The notes beneath the pieces are model-generated. The model did no database searches and was not told the DNA's origin. It worked only from the letters and a program-made list of their open reading frames with translations. DNA of 64,000 nucleotides from Solirubrum sp044628455 (lineage in GTDB: Bacteria; Bacteroidota; Bacteroidia; Cytophagales; Hymenobacteraceae): the NCBI RefSeq assembly GCF_044628455.1, contig NZ_JBIYZW010000001.1:1116001-1180000 (forward strand), given 5' to 3'. Shown one piece after another: positions 16,137 through 24,410 of the stretch (its first letter is position 1; the number at the start of each line of letters is the position of its first letter). The position numbers and the translations under genes are program-made.

Positions 16137-16643
16137 TCAGGCGCTACCATTGGCAGCCATGTCGTGCCAGGTGTTGTTGCTGAGGTTGACGGTCACATGG
16201 AAAAAGCAGTTGCCGCCGTCGCTAACGACTACAAGCTGCCTGCGCCAGTTCGGCACCTCTGTACAGAAGCAGTTTACCTGAACCTCCTTTTCTCCCCGAC
16301 TATTGATGAACGCAAAATATTGCCGCTTGTACTCGGGCAGCTCGATGAAGAACTGCTTTTGATCCACATAAGCGGGAATCGGTACCGCCCGGTTGTTCAG
16401 CTCTTCACGCTGCATCCGGTTGAAATCGGCTATACACACTTGCAGCAAGCGCTCCACAGCCTCGGCATCGGCGGCTGATAAAGGCGCGGAATTTGGCAGC
16501 ACGGCATACACGGAGGAAGGAGGCAGCGGGGGCGGCGCTGGATTTGTAGACACCTCCTGTTTCGCCGGCAGCTGCGCCGTGTCAGCATGTTGGGATTGAC
16601 AACTTAGCAGGAGCAATAGACTCGGTAGCAGGTAGCGGTTCAT
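16137..16643 (-). CDS. Putative lipoprotein, 168 residues
   Basis: ATG 16643 gives a short lipoprotein signal (MNRYLLPSLLLLLSC, lipobox LLSC, Cys15). A Pro-rich linker (about 34-45) follows, then a compact domain with FNRMQREELNNR, YVDQKQFFIELPEYKRQYFA and two Cys in VNCFCTEVP. The region EYKRQYFAFINSRGEKEVQVNC and the final VVVSDGGNCFFHVTVNLS (listed here as separate short cues) suggest a cystatin-like or NTF2-like α+β fold, but I do not recognise the family. It would sit on the periplasmic face of a membrane. It lies downstream of porX on the same strand, with a terminator between them. Confidence 0.65.
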   Translation of the reverse strand: MNRYLLPSLLLLLSCQSQHADTAQLPAKQEVSTNPAPPPLPPSSVYAVLPNSAPLSAADAEAVERLLQVCIADFNRMQREELNNRAVPIPAYVDQKQFFIELPEYKRQYFAFINSRGEKEVQVNCFCTEVPNWRRQLVVVSDGGNCFFHVTVNLSNNTWHDMAANGSA

Positions 16644-16661
16644 TCCCCAAAGAACGCACAA

Positions 16662-16690
16662 GCGGCGGGCTTCCGCTGGAAACCCGCCGC
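16662..16690 (-). terminator. Terminator after porX
   Basis: GCGGCGGG (16662-16669) pairs with CCCGCCGC (16683-16690), 30 bases beyond the porX stop on the minus strand. It also overlaps the upstream region of the lipoprotein gene at 16643. Confidence 0.6.
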
Positions 16691-16720
16691 CTGCTTTGCA
16701 TAGCTCGAAAACCCCGCTCG

Positions 16721-18292
16721 TTACGCGCCTTTGGGGCTGAGGGTGATGTAGGGAATGATGACTTCTTCGAGGGAGATGCCGCCGTGCTGGAAGGTATCCT
16801 TGTAGAAGTTCACGTAGTAGTTGTAATTGTTGGGGTAGGCGAAAAAGTAGTCGCCCACGGTGAAGACGTAGGCGGTGGAGACGTTTTCGCGGGGCAGGAA
16901 CACGCGCTCGGGCTTGCGCACCACGTAGATGTCGCGCGAGTCGTCGAAGCCCAGGTTTTTGCCGTGCTTGTAGCGCAGGTTGGTGTTGGTGTTCCGGTCG
17001 CCCACAATCTTGTAGGGGCGCTTGCAGCGGATGGTGCCGTGGTCGGTGGTGATGATGAGCTTGCCCTTCTTGTCGGCAATCTGCTGGAGCATCTCATACA
17101 GCGGCGAGTGCAGAAACCACGAGCGGGTGATGGAGCGGTAGGCCGACTCGTCGGCGGCCAACTCGCGGATCATGGCCATGTCGGTGCGCGCGTGCGAGAG
17201 CATGTCCACGAAGTTGTAGACGATGACGTTGAGCTTGTGGTTGTTGTGCAGGTTGGGCATTTTACCCAGCAAGTCCTTGCCGGCCTGCAGGTTGGTGACC
17301 TTGTTGTAGCTGAACTTCTGCTTCTGGTTGGCCTTCTGGAACATGATTTCCATGAACTCGGCCTCGTTCAGGTTCTTGCCCTCGTCGTCGTCGTCCCACA
17401 CCCACAGGTTGGGGTACTTCTTTTGAATCTCGCCGGGCATCATGCCCGAGAAGATGGCGTTGCGGGCGTAGGCCGTGGTGGTGGGCAGGATGGAGTAGTA
17501 CATTTCCTCCTGGTCGACGGTGAACAGCTCGGCAATGATGGGCTCGAGCACCTTCCACTGGTCGTAGCGCAGGTTGTCGATGAGCAGGAAGTACACGGGC
17601 TGCTCGCCGGTTTGCTTCATGAGGGGGAACACGCGCTCCTTGAAGAGCTGGTGCGACATAAGGGGAGTGTCCTCGTCGGGGTCGTTGAGCCAGTCCTCGT
17701 AGTTTTCGGTGATGAAGCGCCCGAAGTAGGTGTTGGCCTCGTCCTTCTGCATGTTGAAGACCTCGGCCATGCTCTTGCCCTCGGTTTCGTTGATTTCCAG
17801 CTCCCAGTACACCAGCTTCTTGTACACGTCGGCCCACTCGGCGGGCGTGAGGCGGTCGGAGAGCTGCATGCCCAGCTGGCGGAAGTCGCGCTGGTAGGAG
17901 CTGTTGGTTTTCTCGCTCACCAGGCGCTTGTTGTCGAGCACCTTCTTGACCGAGAGCAGAATCTGGTTGGGGTTCACCGGCTTGATGAGGTAGTCGGCAA
18001 TCTTGGAGCCGATGGCTTCCTCCATGATGTGCTCTTCCTCGCTCTTGGTAATCATGATGACCGGCACGGTGGGACGCACGGCCTTGATTTCGGTGAGGGT
18101 TTCGAGGCCGGTGAGGCCGGGCATGTTCTCGTCGAGAAACACTAGGTCGTAGATTTTCTCCTGGATTTCCTCCACGGCATCGGCCCCGGAGTTGACGCCC
18201 GTCACGTCGTAGCCGCGCTCTTTGAGAAAGAGGATGTGCGGCTTCAAGAGGTCAATTTCGTCGTCGGCCCAGAGGATGTTGTAGCGTTGCAT
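16721..18292 (-). CDS. porX: PorX, response regulator with PglZ phosphatase domain
   Basis: PorX is the response regulator that controls type IX secretion genes with the PorY kinase and SigP. The 523-residue length is close to characterised PorX. The receiver domain (1-120) has the acidic pair Asp10-Asp11, phospho-acceptor Asp54 in LVFLDENMPG and Lys of YLIKPVNP. A helical linker (125-200) leads to an alkaline-phosphatase-like PglZ domain (about 205-523) with metal-site motifs FLLIDNLRYDQW, NFVDMLSHAR and IITTDHGTIRCKRP. ATG 18292 begins the receiver domain directly; an upstream extension has no family match. It is followed by a lipoprotein gene. No PorY homologue is in the window. Confidence 0.95.
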   Translation of the reverse strand: MQRYNILWADDEIDLLKPHILFLKERGYDVTGVNSGADAVEEIQEKIYDLVFLDENMPGLTGLETLTEIKAVRPTVPVIMITKSEEEHIMEEAIGSKIADYLIKPVNPNQILLSVKKVLDNKRLVSEKTNSSYQRDFRQLGMQLSDRLTPAEWADVYKKLVYWELEINETEGKSMAEVFNMQKDEANTYFGRFITENYEDWLNDPDEDTPLMSHQLFKERVFPLMKQTGEQPVYFLLIDNLRYDQWKVLEPIIAELFTVDQEEMYYSILPTTTAYARNAIFSGMMPGEIQKKYPNLWVWDDDDEGKNLNEAEFMEIMFQKANQKQKFSYNKVTNLQAGKDLLGKMPNLHNNHKLNVIVYNFVDMLSHARTDMAMIRELAADESAYRSITRSWFLHSPLYEMLQQIADKKGKLIITTDHGTIRCKRPYKIVGDRNTNTNLRYKHGKNLGFDDSRDIYVVRKPERVFLPRENVSTAYVFTVGDYFFAYPNNYNYYVNFYKDTFQHGGISLEEVIIPYITLSPKGA

Positions 18293-18649
18293 TGGCTTGT
18301 TTTCGGATGAGACATGAGCGGCCCCGGCAAGGGCCCGTTGCAGCAATGGCTGGCCCGGCGCAGCGGCCGGTTTGCGGCGTGCAACCTAACGCTTCGCGGC
18401 GGCTTTGTGATACACGCCGCTGCGCAGGCGTTGCCAAAAGCTAACCCCAAAAGCTGGTGCAGGGTTGCACCCGGTCCGGCCCAACAGTCGCCCGGTGCCC
18501 GCCGAAGCCGGCCCGGAACCGGGCATTTGGGTCCGGTCCATAGCCCATTCGTTTCCGTACCAAGGTTTCGCGCTACTTTTCAGCCCATATTTCTACTAGA
18601 CGTCATATTCAGTGACTCAACATGACGTGCCCACAAATCGAAAAGCCCA
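18293..18649. other. 357-base divergent region upstream of porX
   Basis: No gene is evident. The porX-proximal part is GC-rich. The half nearer 18650 is AT-richer and has TTTCG-N2-CTACTTTTC (about 18566-18580), a loose -33/-7 pair for the small gene at 18650, and a small hairpin CGTCAT/ATGACG at 18601-18627. Confidence 0.45.
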
Positions 18650-18898
18650 ATGCTTTCATTCATCACCTACCGCCAGGCACCTGAACAAGTCGAAATCGTT
18701 GTTGATGCAGTAGGAATTGATGAGCTGATCAGCTACCTGGAAAGTATCAAGAGTCAAAAAGACCATATGCACCTGATTATTGATAGCGAGCTTGATGACT
18801 ACCCGCTTTCGGCAGAAGCAGTCCAGCGAGGCGTAGTCTCTGTCAAACATGTTCGCCTTGAATACGCCAGCCCCAAAGCTCCTAAGCTCCCCGAATGA
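18650..18898 (+). CDS. Small 82-residue protein, possibly immunity-like
   Basis: The product is acidic, with no signal peptide. It has a β-α pattern: QVEIVVDAVGIDELISYLES then HMHLIIDSELDDYPLS. A strand ending in His-x-His-Leu after a helix with 'GIDELISYL' recalls Imm32-type immunity proteins, but I hold that only as a suggestion. Its base composition is visibly AT-richer than the neighbours, which hints at transfer. Its stop overlaps the start of the HD-domain gene (ATGA at 18895-18898), so both are translated from one message despite the composition difference. No toxin partner is visible nearby. Confidence 0.6.
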   Translation: MLSFITYRQAPEQVEIVVDAVGIDELISYLESIKSQKDHMHLIIDSELDDYPLSAEAVQRGVVSVKHVRLEYASPKAPKLPE

Positions 18899-20127
18899 AT
18901 AAAAAGAAAATCCTCAACGACCCGGTCTACGGGTTTGTGAGCGTCCCCACCGAGCTGATTTTCGACCTGATCGAGCACCGCTTCTTTCAGCGGCTGCGGC
19001 GCATCAAGCAGCTCGGCCTGACGGATTTTGTGTACCCCGGTGCCCTGCACACCCGCTTTCACCACGCTCTGGGTGCCATGCACCTCATGTCGCTGGCTTT
19101 GCGCACGCTCAAGGATAAGGGCGTGCGCATTTCGCCCCAGGAAGGCGAGGCGGCCCAGATTGCCATCCTGCTCCACGACATCGGCCACGGCCCCCTCTCC
19201 CACGCCCTCGAGCACGCCATTTTCGACGGCGTGCACCACGAGCAGGTGTCGCTGCACCTGATGGAGCTGCTCAACCAGGAGTTCGGCGGGCGCCTGCAGC
19301 TGGCCATCGACATCTTTCGGGGCAGCTACCCGCGGCCGTTCTTCCACCAGCTCGTGAGCAGCCAGCTCGACATGGACCGGCTCGACTACCTCAACCGCGA
19401 CTCGTTTTACTCGGGCGTGAAGGAGGGCCAGCCCGGCGCCGACCGCCTCATCAAGATGCTCACCATCAGCCCCGAAGACGAGCGGCTGGTACTGGAGGAA
19501 AAGGCCATCTACTCGGTCGAGAACTTCCTGGTGAGCCGGCGGGTGATGTACTGGCAGGTGTACATGCACAAGGCCGTTACCTCGGCCGAGCAGATGGTCA
19601 TTCGCCTCATGGAGCGGGCCCGCGACCTGACGCGGGCGGGCGTGGCGGTGCCGGCCTCGCCCGAGCTGGGCTTTTTCCTGGCCCGGCCGGTGCAGATGCG
19701 CGACTTTGCCCAGGATCCGGCCATCATGCAGCGCTTCGTGCGCCTCGACGACGTGGACATCTGGTCGGCCATCAAGCTCTGGGCCGCCCACCCCGATCTG
19801 GTGCTGTCGTTTCTGGCCCACAGCCTGCTGGAGCGCCACCTGTTCAAAATCAGCCTCGCTCCCGAGCCCTTCGACGAGGAGTTCCGCCTGGGCATCGTCG
19901 AGCTCATTGCCGGGCACTTCAACCTGCCGCTGGAAGAAGCCTCCCTGCTCATGATTGCCGGCCGCATCAGCAACAACGCCTACGACACCGGCGGCGACAC
20001 CATCAACGTGCTCACCAAGCGCGGCCACGTGGTTGATGCGGCCGAGGCATCGGATTTGCCCAACATCCGGGCCCTGAGCAAGCGGGTGGAGAAATACTAC
20101 GTCTGCTACCCCAAGGAAATCATGTAG
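18895..20127 (+). CDS. HD-domain phosphohydrolase
   Basis: The 410-residue protein belongs to the dGTPase/SAMHD1-like HD superfamily. Motifs in order: FFQRLRRIKQLG (residues 30-41), HTRFHHALG with the first metal His, LLHDIGHGPLSHALEH carrying the HD pair (about 100-115), and the later Asp in LDMDRLDYLNRDS (about 160-172). Proteins of this type, about 400 residues long and widespread in Bacteroidota, are presumed to hydrolyse phosphorylated nucleotides, with substrate untested. It is coupled to the small gene before it by a four-base overlap. A spacer hairpin separates it from lpxD. Confidence 0.88.
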   Translation: MNKKKILNDPVYGFVSVPTELIFDLIEHRFFQRLRRIKQLGLTDFVYPGALHTRFHHALGAMHLMSLALRTLKDKGVRISPQEGEAAQIAILLHDIGHGPLSHALEHAIFDGVHHEQVSLHLMELLNQEFGGRLQLAIDIFRGSYPRPFFHQLVSSQLDMDRLDYLNRDSFYSGVKEGQPGADRLIKMLTISPEDERLVLEEKAIYSVENFLVSRRVMYWQVYMHKAVTSAEQMVIRLMERARDLTRAGVAVPASPELGFFLARPVQMRDFAQDPAIMQRFVRLDDVDIWSAIKLWAAHPDLVLSFLAHSLLERHLFKISLAPEPFDEEFRLGIVELIAGHFNLPLEEASLLMIAGRISNNAYDTGGDTINVLTKRGHVVDAAEASDLPNIRALSKRVEKYYVCYPKEIM

Positions 20128-20130
20128 TGA

Positions 20131-20250
20131 GTTGTTGGTTGTCAGTTGTTAGTCATTTGGTTGGTTGCTAGCTGATAGCTGTCAGAACGTTCTTGCTAAC
20201 AACTATCAACTGCCAACCAACAGCTGATAACTGACAACTCGCAACTGAAA
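20131..20250. repeat. Spacer hairpin of the GTTGTCAGTTG class
   Basis: The left half is tandem-like GTTGTTGGTTGTCAGTTGTT and the right half its complement (ACAACTATCAACTGCCAACC, then TGATAACTGACAACTCGC). The arms are degenerate and separated by about 20 bases. The same class recurs at 21351-21444. It fills the gap between the HD gene and lpxD. Confidence 0.65.
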
Positions 20251-20263
20251 ACCGACTACTGCT

Positions 20264-20271
20264 TACTTTTG
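20264..20271 (+). promoter_or_regulatory. -7 box of lpxD (TACTTTTG)
   Basis: TACTTTTG matches the Bacteroidota TAnnTTTG consensus. Only six bases separate it from the ATG at 20278, so if used the transcript would be leaderless or nearly so. No clear -33 TTTG is seen. Confidence 0.45.
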
Positions 20272-20277
20272 CCGGCT

Positions 20278-21327
20278 ATGGAATTTACGGTAGGCCAGAT
20301 TGCAGACGTGCTGCGCGGCACGGTTGAGGGCGACGCGACGCTGCGGGTGAACCGCTTGGCGAAAATCGAGGAGGCCCGCGCCGGGGCCGTGGCGTTTTTA
20401 TCGAACCCCAAGTACGAGCCCCACCTCTACACCACCGCGGCTTCGGCCGTGATTGTGAGCCGCACGCTGGTGCTCAAGCAACCCGTGGCGGCCGCCCTGA
20501 TCCGCGTCGACGACCCCTACCTGGGCTTCACGGCCCTGCTCGAATTCTACCAGCAGTTTGCCCGCACCGGCAAGCGCGGCGTCGAGCAGCCCTCGTTCGT
20601 GGGCACGGGCACCGAAATCGGCGACGACGGCTACCGCGGGGCCTTTTCCTACGTGGGCGACAGCTGCCAGATCGGGCGCGGGGTGCTCATTTTTCCCCAC
20701 GCCACCATCGGCGACCGGTGCCGCATCGGCGACGGCACCATCATCTACGCCGGGGCCAAAATCTACGCCGACACGGTTATCGGGGCGCGCTGCGTGGTGC
20801 ACGCCGGCGCCGTGGTAGGCTCCGACGGCTTCGGCTTCGCGCCCCAGCCCGACGGCTCGTACCGGCCCATTCCGCAGATTGGCAACGTGGTGCTCGAAGA
20901 CAACGTGAGCATCGGCGCCAACGCTACCATCGACTGCGCCACCATGGGCTCGACGGTGATTCGCGAGGGCGCCAAGATTGACAACCTGGTGCAGATTGCC
21001 CACAACGTGGAAATTGGCCGCCACACGGTGGTAGCCGCGCAGTCGGGCATTTCGGGCTCCACCAAAATCGGTGACTTCTGCGTGCTGGCCGGGCAAACGG
21101 GTTTGGCCGGGCACCTCACCCTGGCCAACCGCACCACCGTCACGGCCCAGTCGGGCGTGGGTAAGTCCATCAAGGAGGAAGGCGTGCTGCTGCAAGGGTC
21201 GCCCGCGTTCAACCTGCGCGACTCGCTGCGGGCCAATGCCGTATTTCGCCACCTGCCCGAGCTGGAGCGCCGCATCACCGAGCTGGAGCGCGCCCGCCCC
21301 AAGTCAGACGAGGCGGAAAAGTCATAG
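20278..21327 (+). CDS. lpxD: UDP-3-O-acylglucosamine N-acyltransferase LpxD
   Basis: LpxD adds the second 3-hydroxyacyl chain (N-linked) in lipid A synthesis, using acyl-ACP. The 349-residue length is typical. The N-terminal uridine-binding domain (1-100) has the AFLSNPKYEPHLYTT block. A left-handed β-helix follows (about 110-320) with many hexapeptide repeats (IGDRCRIGDGTIIYAG) and the catalytic-His block VQIAHNVEIGRHT. SVGSDGFGFAP-type sequence (VVGSDGFGFAP) marks the LpxD signature. ATG 20278 was chosen over an in-frame TTG three codons upstream. It leads the lipid A run lpxD-lpxC/fabZ-lpxA. Confidence 0.95.
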   Translation: MEFTVGQIADVLRGTVEGDATLRVNRLAKIEEARAGAVAFLSNPKYEPHLYTTAASAVIVSRTLVLKQPVAAALIRVDDPYLGFTALLEFYQQFARTGKRGVEQPSFVGTGTEIGDDGYRGAFSYVGDSCQIGRGVLIFPHATIGDRCRIGDGTIIYAGAKIYADTVIGARCVVHAGAVVGSDGFGFAPQPDGSYRPIPQIGNVVLEDNVSIGANATIDCATMGSTVIREGAKIDNLVQIAHNVEIGRHTVVAAQSGISGSTKIGDFCVLAGQTGLAGHLTLANRTTVTAQSGVGKSIKEEGVLLQGSPAFNLRDSLRANAVFRHLPELERRITELERARPKSDEAEKS

Positions 21328-21332
21328 CTTTG
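21325..21332 (+). promoter_or_regulatory. Possible -7 box before lpxC/fabZ (TAGCTTTG)
   Basis: TAGCTTTG fits TAnnTTTG and overlaps the lpxD stop codon region. A leader of about 110 bases would contain the spacer hairpin at 21351-21444. Confidence 0.4.
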
Positions 21333-21350
21333 CGGGCCGATTGTTGGCCG

Positions 21351-21444
21351 TTGTCAGTTGGGAGTTGTCAGTTGCCTGGGGCTTGCTTGCCCTTGATTCG
21401 CGCCCTGACCACTGACAACCAGCAACTGTCAGCTCCCAACTCAG
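21351..21444. repeat. Spacer hairpin of the GTTGTCAGTTG class
   Basis: The left arm TTGTCAGTTGGGAGTTGTCA (from 21351) pairs with a right arm whose reverse complement is CTGAGTTGGGAGCTGACAGT (end 21444). The hairpin ends four bases before the lpxC/fabZ start codon, so it may affect translation start. Confidence 0.65.
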
Positions 21445-21447
21445 AAC

Positions 21448-22842
21448 ATGTTCGACAAACAGCATACGATTAAAGCCCCGGTGACCGTGAGCGGCGTGGG
21501 GCTGCACACGGGCGTTCAGGCCACCATGACCTTCTGCCCGGCCCCCGTCAACCACGGCTACAAGTTTCAGCGCGTGGACCTGGACGGTCAGCCCACCGTC
21601 GACGCCGACGTAGACAACGTGGTGGACCTCTCCCGCGGCACCACCATCGAGCAGAACGGCGCCCGCGTGAACACCGTGGAGCACACGCTGGCCGCCCTGG
21701 TGGGCCTGCAGCTCGACAACGTCCTGATTCAGCTCGACGGCCCCGAGCCGCCCATCATGGACGGCTCGTCGCTGCCCTTCATCGAGGCGCTGCAGCAGGT
21801 AGGCCTGGAAGAGCAGAACGCGCTGCGCAACTACTTTGAGATTCCCGACTCGGTGCATTTCGTGGACCACGCCCGCGGCGTGGAAATTGCCGCCCTGCCG
21901 CTCAACGACTACCGCGTGACGGTGATGGTGGACTACAACTCCCCGGTGCTGGGCTCGCAGCACGCCTCGCTGAACAACATCACGCAGTTCACCGACGAAA
22001 TTGCCGCCTCGCGCACCTTCTGCTTTCTGCACGAGCTGGAAATGCTCTACCGCTCCAACCTGATTCGCGGCGGCGACCTGTCGAACGCCATTGTGGTGGT
22101 CGACCGGGCCGTGAGCGAGGAGGAGCTGGGCGAGCTGGCCACCATGCTGGGCAAGCCCAAAGTGGCCGTCAAGAAGGAAGGCATCCTCAACAACGTGGAC
22201 CTGCGCCACAAAAACGAGCCCGCCCGTCACAAACTGCTCGATTTGGTGGGCGACCTGGCCCTGGTGGGCCGCCCGCTGAAGGGCCAGATTCTGGCCGCCC
22301 GGCCGGGCCACGCCGCCAACGTAGCCTTTGCCAAGAAGATCAAGAAGAAAATGCTGGAGATGGACTCCTCGCCCGTGCCGCGCTACGACCCCGCGCAGCC
22401 CCCGGTGATGGACGTCAACCAGATTTCGCAGATTCTGCCGCACCGCTACCCCTTCCTGCTCATCGACAAGATCATTCACCTCGACCAGACCACGGTAACG
22501 GGCGTGAAGAACGTGACCATGAACGAGGAGTTCTTCACGGGACACTTTCCCGGCAACCCGGTAATGCCCGGCGTGCTGCAGATCGAGGCCATGGCTCAGA
22601 CCGGCGGCATTCTGGTGCTCAACACCGTGCCCGACCCGGAAAACTACTGGACCTATTTCCTGGGCATCGAAAACTGCCGGTTCCGCCGCAAGGTTATTCC
22701 CGGCGACACCCTCATTTTCAAGTGCACCCTGTTGTCGCCCGTCAAGCGCGGCATTGCCAAGATGAAAGGCCAGGCCTTCGTGAACGGCAAAGTGGTGATG
22801 GAAGCCGAAATGTCGGCCAGCATCGTGCGCAAAGACGCGTAA
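21448..22842 (+). CDS. lpxC/fabZ: Bifunctional LpxC deacetylase and FabZ dehydratase
   Basis: The 464-residue fusion joins UDP-3-O-acyl-GlcNAc deacetylase (the committed step of lipid A synthesis) to 3-hydroxyacyl-ACP dehydratase. The LpxC half (about 1-300) shows VSGVGLHTG, the zinc His in NTVEHTLAAL, and later SRTFCFLHELEML and DLVGDLALVGRPLKG with a His further on. The FabZ half (about 315-464) shows the catalytic HRYPFLLIDKI and GHFPGNPVMPGVLQIEAMAQ. This fusion is normal in Bacteroidota and balances acyl chains between lipid A and phospholipids. ATG 21448 lies next to a hairpin repeat. The order lpxD-lpxC/fabZ-lpxA is conserved in the phylum. Confidence 0.96.
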   Translation: MFDKQHTIKAPVTVSGVGLHTGVQATMTFCPAPVNHGYKFQRVDLDGQPTVDADVDNVVDLSRGTTIEQNGARVNTVEHTLAALVGLQLDNVLIQLDGPEPPIMDGSSLPFIEALQQVGLEEQNALRNYFEIPDSVHFVDHARGVEIAALPLNDYRVTVMVDYNSPVLGSQHASLNNITQFTDEIAASRTFCFLHELEMLYRSNLIRGGDLSNAIVVVDRAVSEEELGELATMLGKPKVAVKKEGILNNVDLRHKNEPARHKLLDLVGDLALVGRPLKGQILAARPGHAANVAFAKKIKKKMLEMDSSPVPRYDPAQPPVMDVNQISQILPHRYPFLLIDKIIHLDQTTVTGVKNVTMNEEFFTGHFPGNPVMPGVLQIEAMAQTGGILVLNTVPDPENYWTYFLGIENCRFRRKVIPGDTLIFKCTLLSPVKRGIAKMKGQAFVNGKVVMEAEMSASIVRKDA

Positions 22843-22847
22843 TCCAG

Positions 22848-22950
22848 TTATCAATGATCAATGAACAATTATCAAGGAACACAGAACGCAGCCATTACGG
22901 CCCAATCGTTGTTCGCTGGTAATTGATCATTGCTAATTGTTCATTGACTC
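22848..22950. repeat. Spacer hairpin of the TGATCATTG class
   Basis: TTATCAATGATCAATGAACA (from 22848) faces TGATCATTGCTAATTGTTCA (ending near 22944). About 45 bases separate the arms. It fills the gap between lpxC/fabZ and lpxA and touches the lpxA start region. Confidence 0.65.
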
Positions 22951-22951
22951 A

Positions 22952-23749
22952 ATGACTCAGCCCCTCGCCTATATCCACCCCGAGGCCAAGATTGCGCAGA
23001 ACGTCGTGGTCGAGCCTTTCACCACCATCGCGCAGGACGTCGAAATCGGCGAAGGCACGTGGATCGGTCCGAACGTGACCATCATGTCGGGTGCCCGCAT
23101 TGGTAAGAACGTGAAGATCTTCCCCGGCGCCGTCATTGCCGCCGTGCCGCAGGACCTCAAGTTCGCGGGCGAGAAAACCACCGTGCACATCGGCGACAAC
23201 ACCGTCATCCGCGAGTGCGTGACCATCAACCGCGGCACCGTGGACCGGCTCAAGACCAGCATCGGCAAAAACTGCCTGCTGATGGCCTACGTGCACGTGG
23301 CCCACGACTGCCACATCGGCGACAACTGCATTCTGGCCAACACGGTGCAACTGGCCGGCCACGTCGAAATCGGGGACTGGGCCATTCTGGGTGGGGCCTC
23401 GGCCGTGCACCAGTTCGTGCGCATCGGGCAGCACGCCATGATTTCGGGCGGCTCGCTGGTGCGCAAGGACGTGCCCCCGTTCGTGAAAGCCGGGCGCGAG
23501 CCGCTGGCCTACGCGGGCATCAACTCCATTGGTCTGCGCCGTCGCGGCTTCTCCGACGAGAAGATTCTGCAGGTGCAGCAGTGCTACCGCCTGTTGTTCC
23601 TCAACGGGCTCAACAACAACACCGCCCTCGACCAGATCGAGCTGGAGCTGCCGCCCTCGCCCGAGCGCGACGAGGTGGTGAACTTCGTGCGCAACTCCGG
23701 CCGCGGCGTCATCAAGGGCTACTCGCGCAACGGCAACGGTGCAGATTGA
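22952..23749 (+). CDS. lpxA: UDP-N-acetylglucosamine acyltransferase LpxA
   Basis: LpxA performs the first step of lipid A synthesis, transferring a 3-hydroxyacyl chain from ACP to UDP-GlcNAc. The 265-residue protein opens with YIHPEAKIAQNVVVEPFTTI and continues as a left-handed β-helix of hexapeptide repeats. The catalytic-His block MAYVHVAHDCHIGDNC and the family block QFVRIGQHAMISGGS are visible, and a helical C-terminal domain ends the chain. ATG 22952 was chosen; a TTG five codons upstream lies inside the repeat. The 3' end overlaps the ABC ATPase start by 11 bases, which suggests coupling. Confidence 0.95.
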   Translation: MTQPLAYIHPEAKIAQNVVVEPFTTIAQDVEIGEGTWIGPNVTIMSGARIGKNVKIFPGAVIAAVPQDLKFAGEKTTVHIGDNTVIRECVTINRGTVDRLKTSIGKNCLLMAYVHVAHDCHIGDNCILANTVQLAGHVEIGDWAILGGASAVHQFVRIGQHAMISGGSLVRKDVPPFVKAGREPLAYAGINSIGLRRRGFSDEKILQVQQCYRLLFLNGLNNNTALDQIELELPPSPERDEVVNFVRNSGRGVIKGYSRNGNGAD

Positions 23750-24365
23750 GGCCCTCGGCCTGGGCAAGCGCTTCGGCCGCGACTGGATTTTCCGGGACCT
23801 GACCTACGCCTTCGCGCCGGGCTCGGCCACGGCCTTGCTGGGACCCAACGGCGCGGGCAAGAGCACGCTGCTGCAGGTGCTGGCGGCCTACACGCTGCCC
23901 ACCGCCGGCGAGCTGCGCTTTTCCCACGCCGGCCGCTCGGTGCGCCCCGACGAGGTGGCCCTGTACCTGGCGTTGTGCGCGCCCTACCTCGAGCTGATTG
24001 AGGAACTGACCTTGCAGGAACAACTGCAGTTTCACACCCGCTTCCGCCCGCTGCTGGCCGGCCGCACGCCCGTCCAGCTCCTCGACATCCTGCAGCTGGG
24101 CACGGCGCGCCACAAGCTCATTCGCGACTTTTCCTCCGGCATGAAGCAGCGCGTGAAGCTGGGGCTGGCCCTCTACACCGACGCCCCGCTGCTCTTCCTC
24201 GATGAGCCCACCACCAACCTCGACCGCGCCGGCGTGGCCTGGTACCACGAGCACGTGGCCGCCGCCACGCCCGGCCGCACGGTGCTGGTCAGCTCCAACG
24301 TGGAGGAAGAATATGCCTTCTGCGGCGCGCAGCTGCGGGTGACGGATTTTGCCCCGCGCCGCTGA
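23739..24365 (+). CDS. ABC transporter ATP-binding protein
   Basis: The 208-residue ATPase has Walker A GPNGAGKST (about 35-43), a Q-loop region replaced by ALYLALCAPY, the signature FSSGMKQRVKLG, Walker B LLFLDEPTTNLD and a weak H-loop (LVSSNVEEE, with Asn or Ser where the His would be). It starts at GTG 23739 inside lpxA. No permease gene is adjacent, so it must pair with a permease elsewhere. Conserved linkage with lpxA in the phylum suggests an envelope export role, by inference. The missing H-loop His is notable, since it is usually needed for hydrolysis. Confidence 0.85.
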   Translation: MQIEALGLGKRFGRDWIFRDLTYAFAPGSATALLGPNGAGKSTLLQVLAAYTLPTAGELRFSHAGRSVRPDEVALYLALCAPYLELIEELTLQEQLQFHTRFRPLLAGRTPVQLLDILQLGTARHKLIRDFSSGMKQRVKLGLALYTDAPLLFLDEPTTNLDRAGVAWYHEHVAAATPGRTVLVSSNVEEEYAFCGAQLRVTDFAPRR

Positions 24366-24384
24366 GCCTGTCGGGCCGGTTGCG

Positions 24385-24392
24385 TAGCTTTG
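24385..24392 (+). promoter_or_regulatory. -7 box (TAGCTTTG) before the Uma2 gene
   Basis: TAGCTTTG matches TAnnTTTG and lies 18 bases before ATG 24411, a good distance for a short leader. No clear -33 box is visible. Confidence 0.5.
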
Positions 24393-24410
24393 GGTAAAGC
24401 ACTTCACCCC

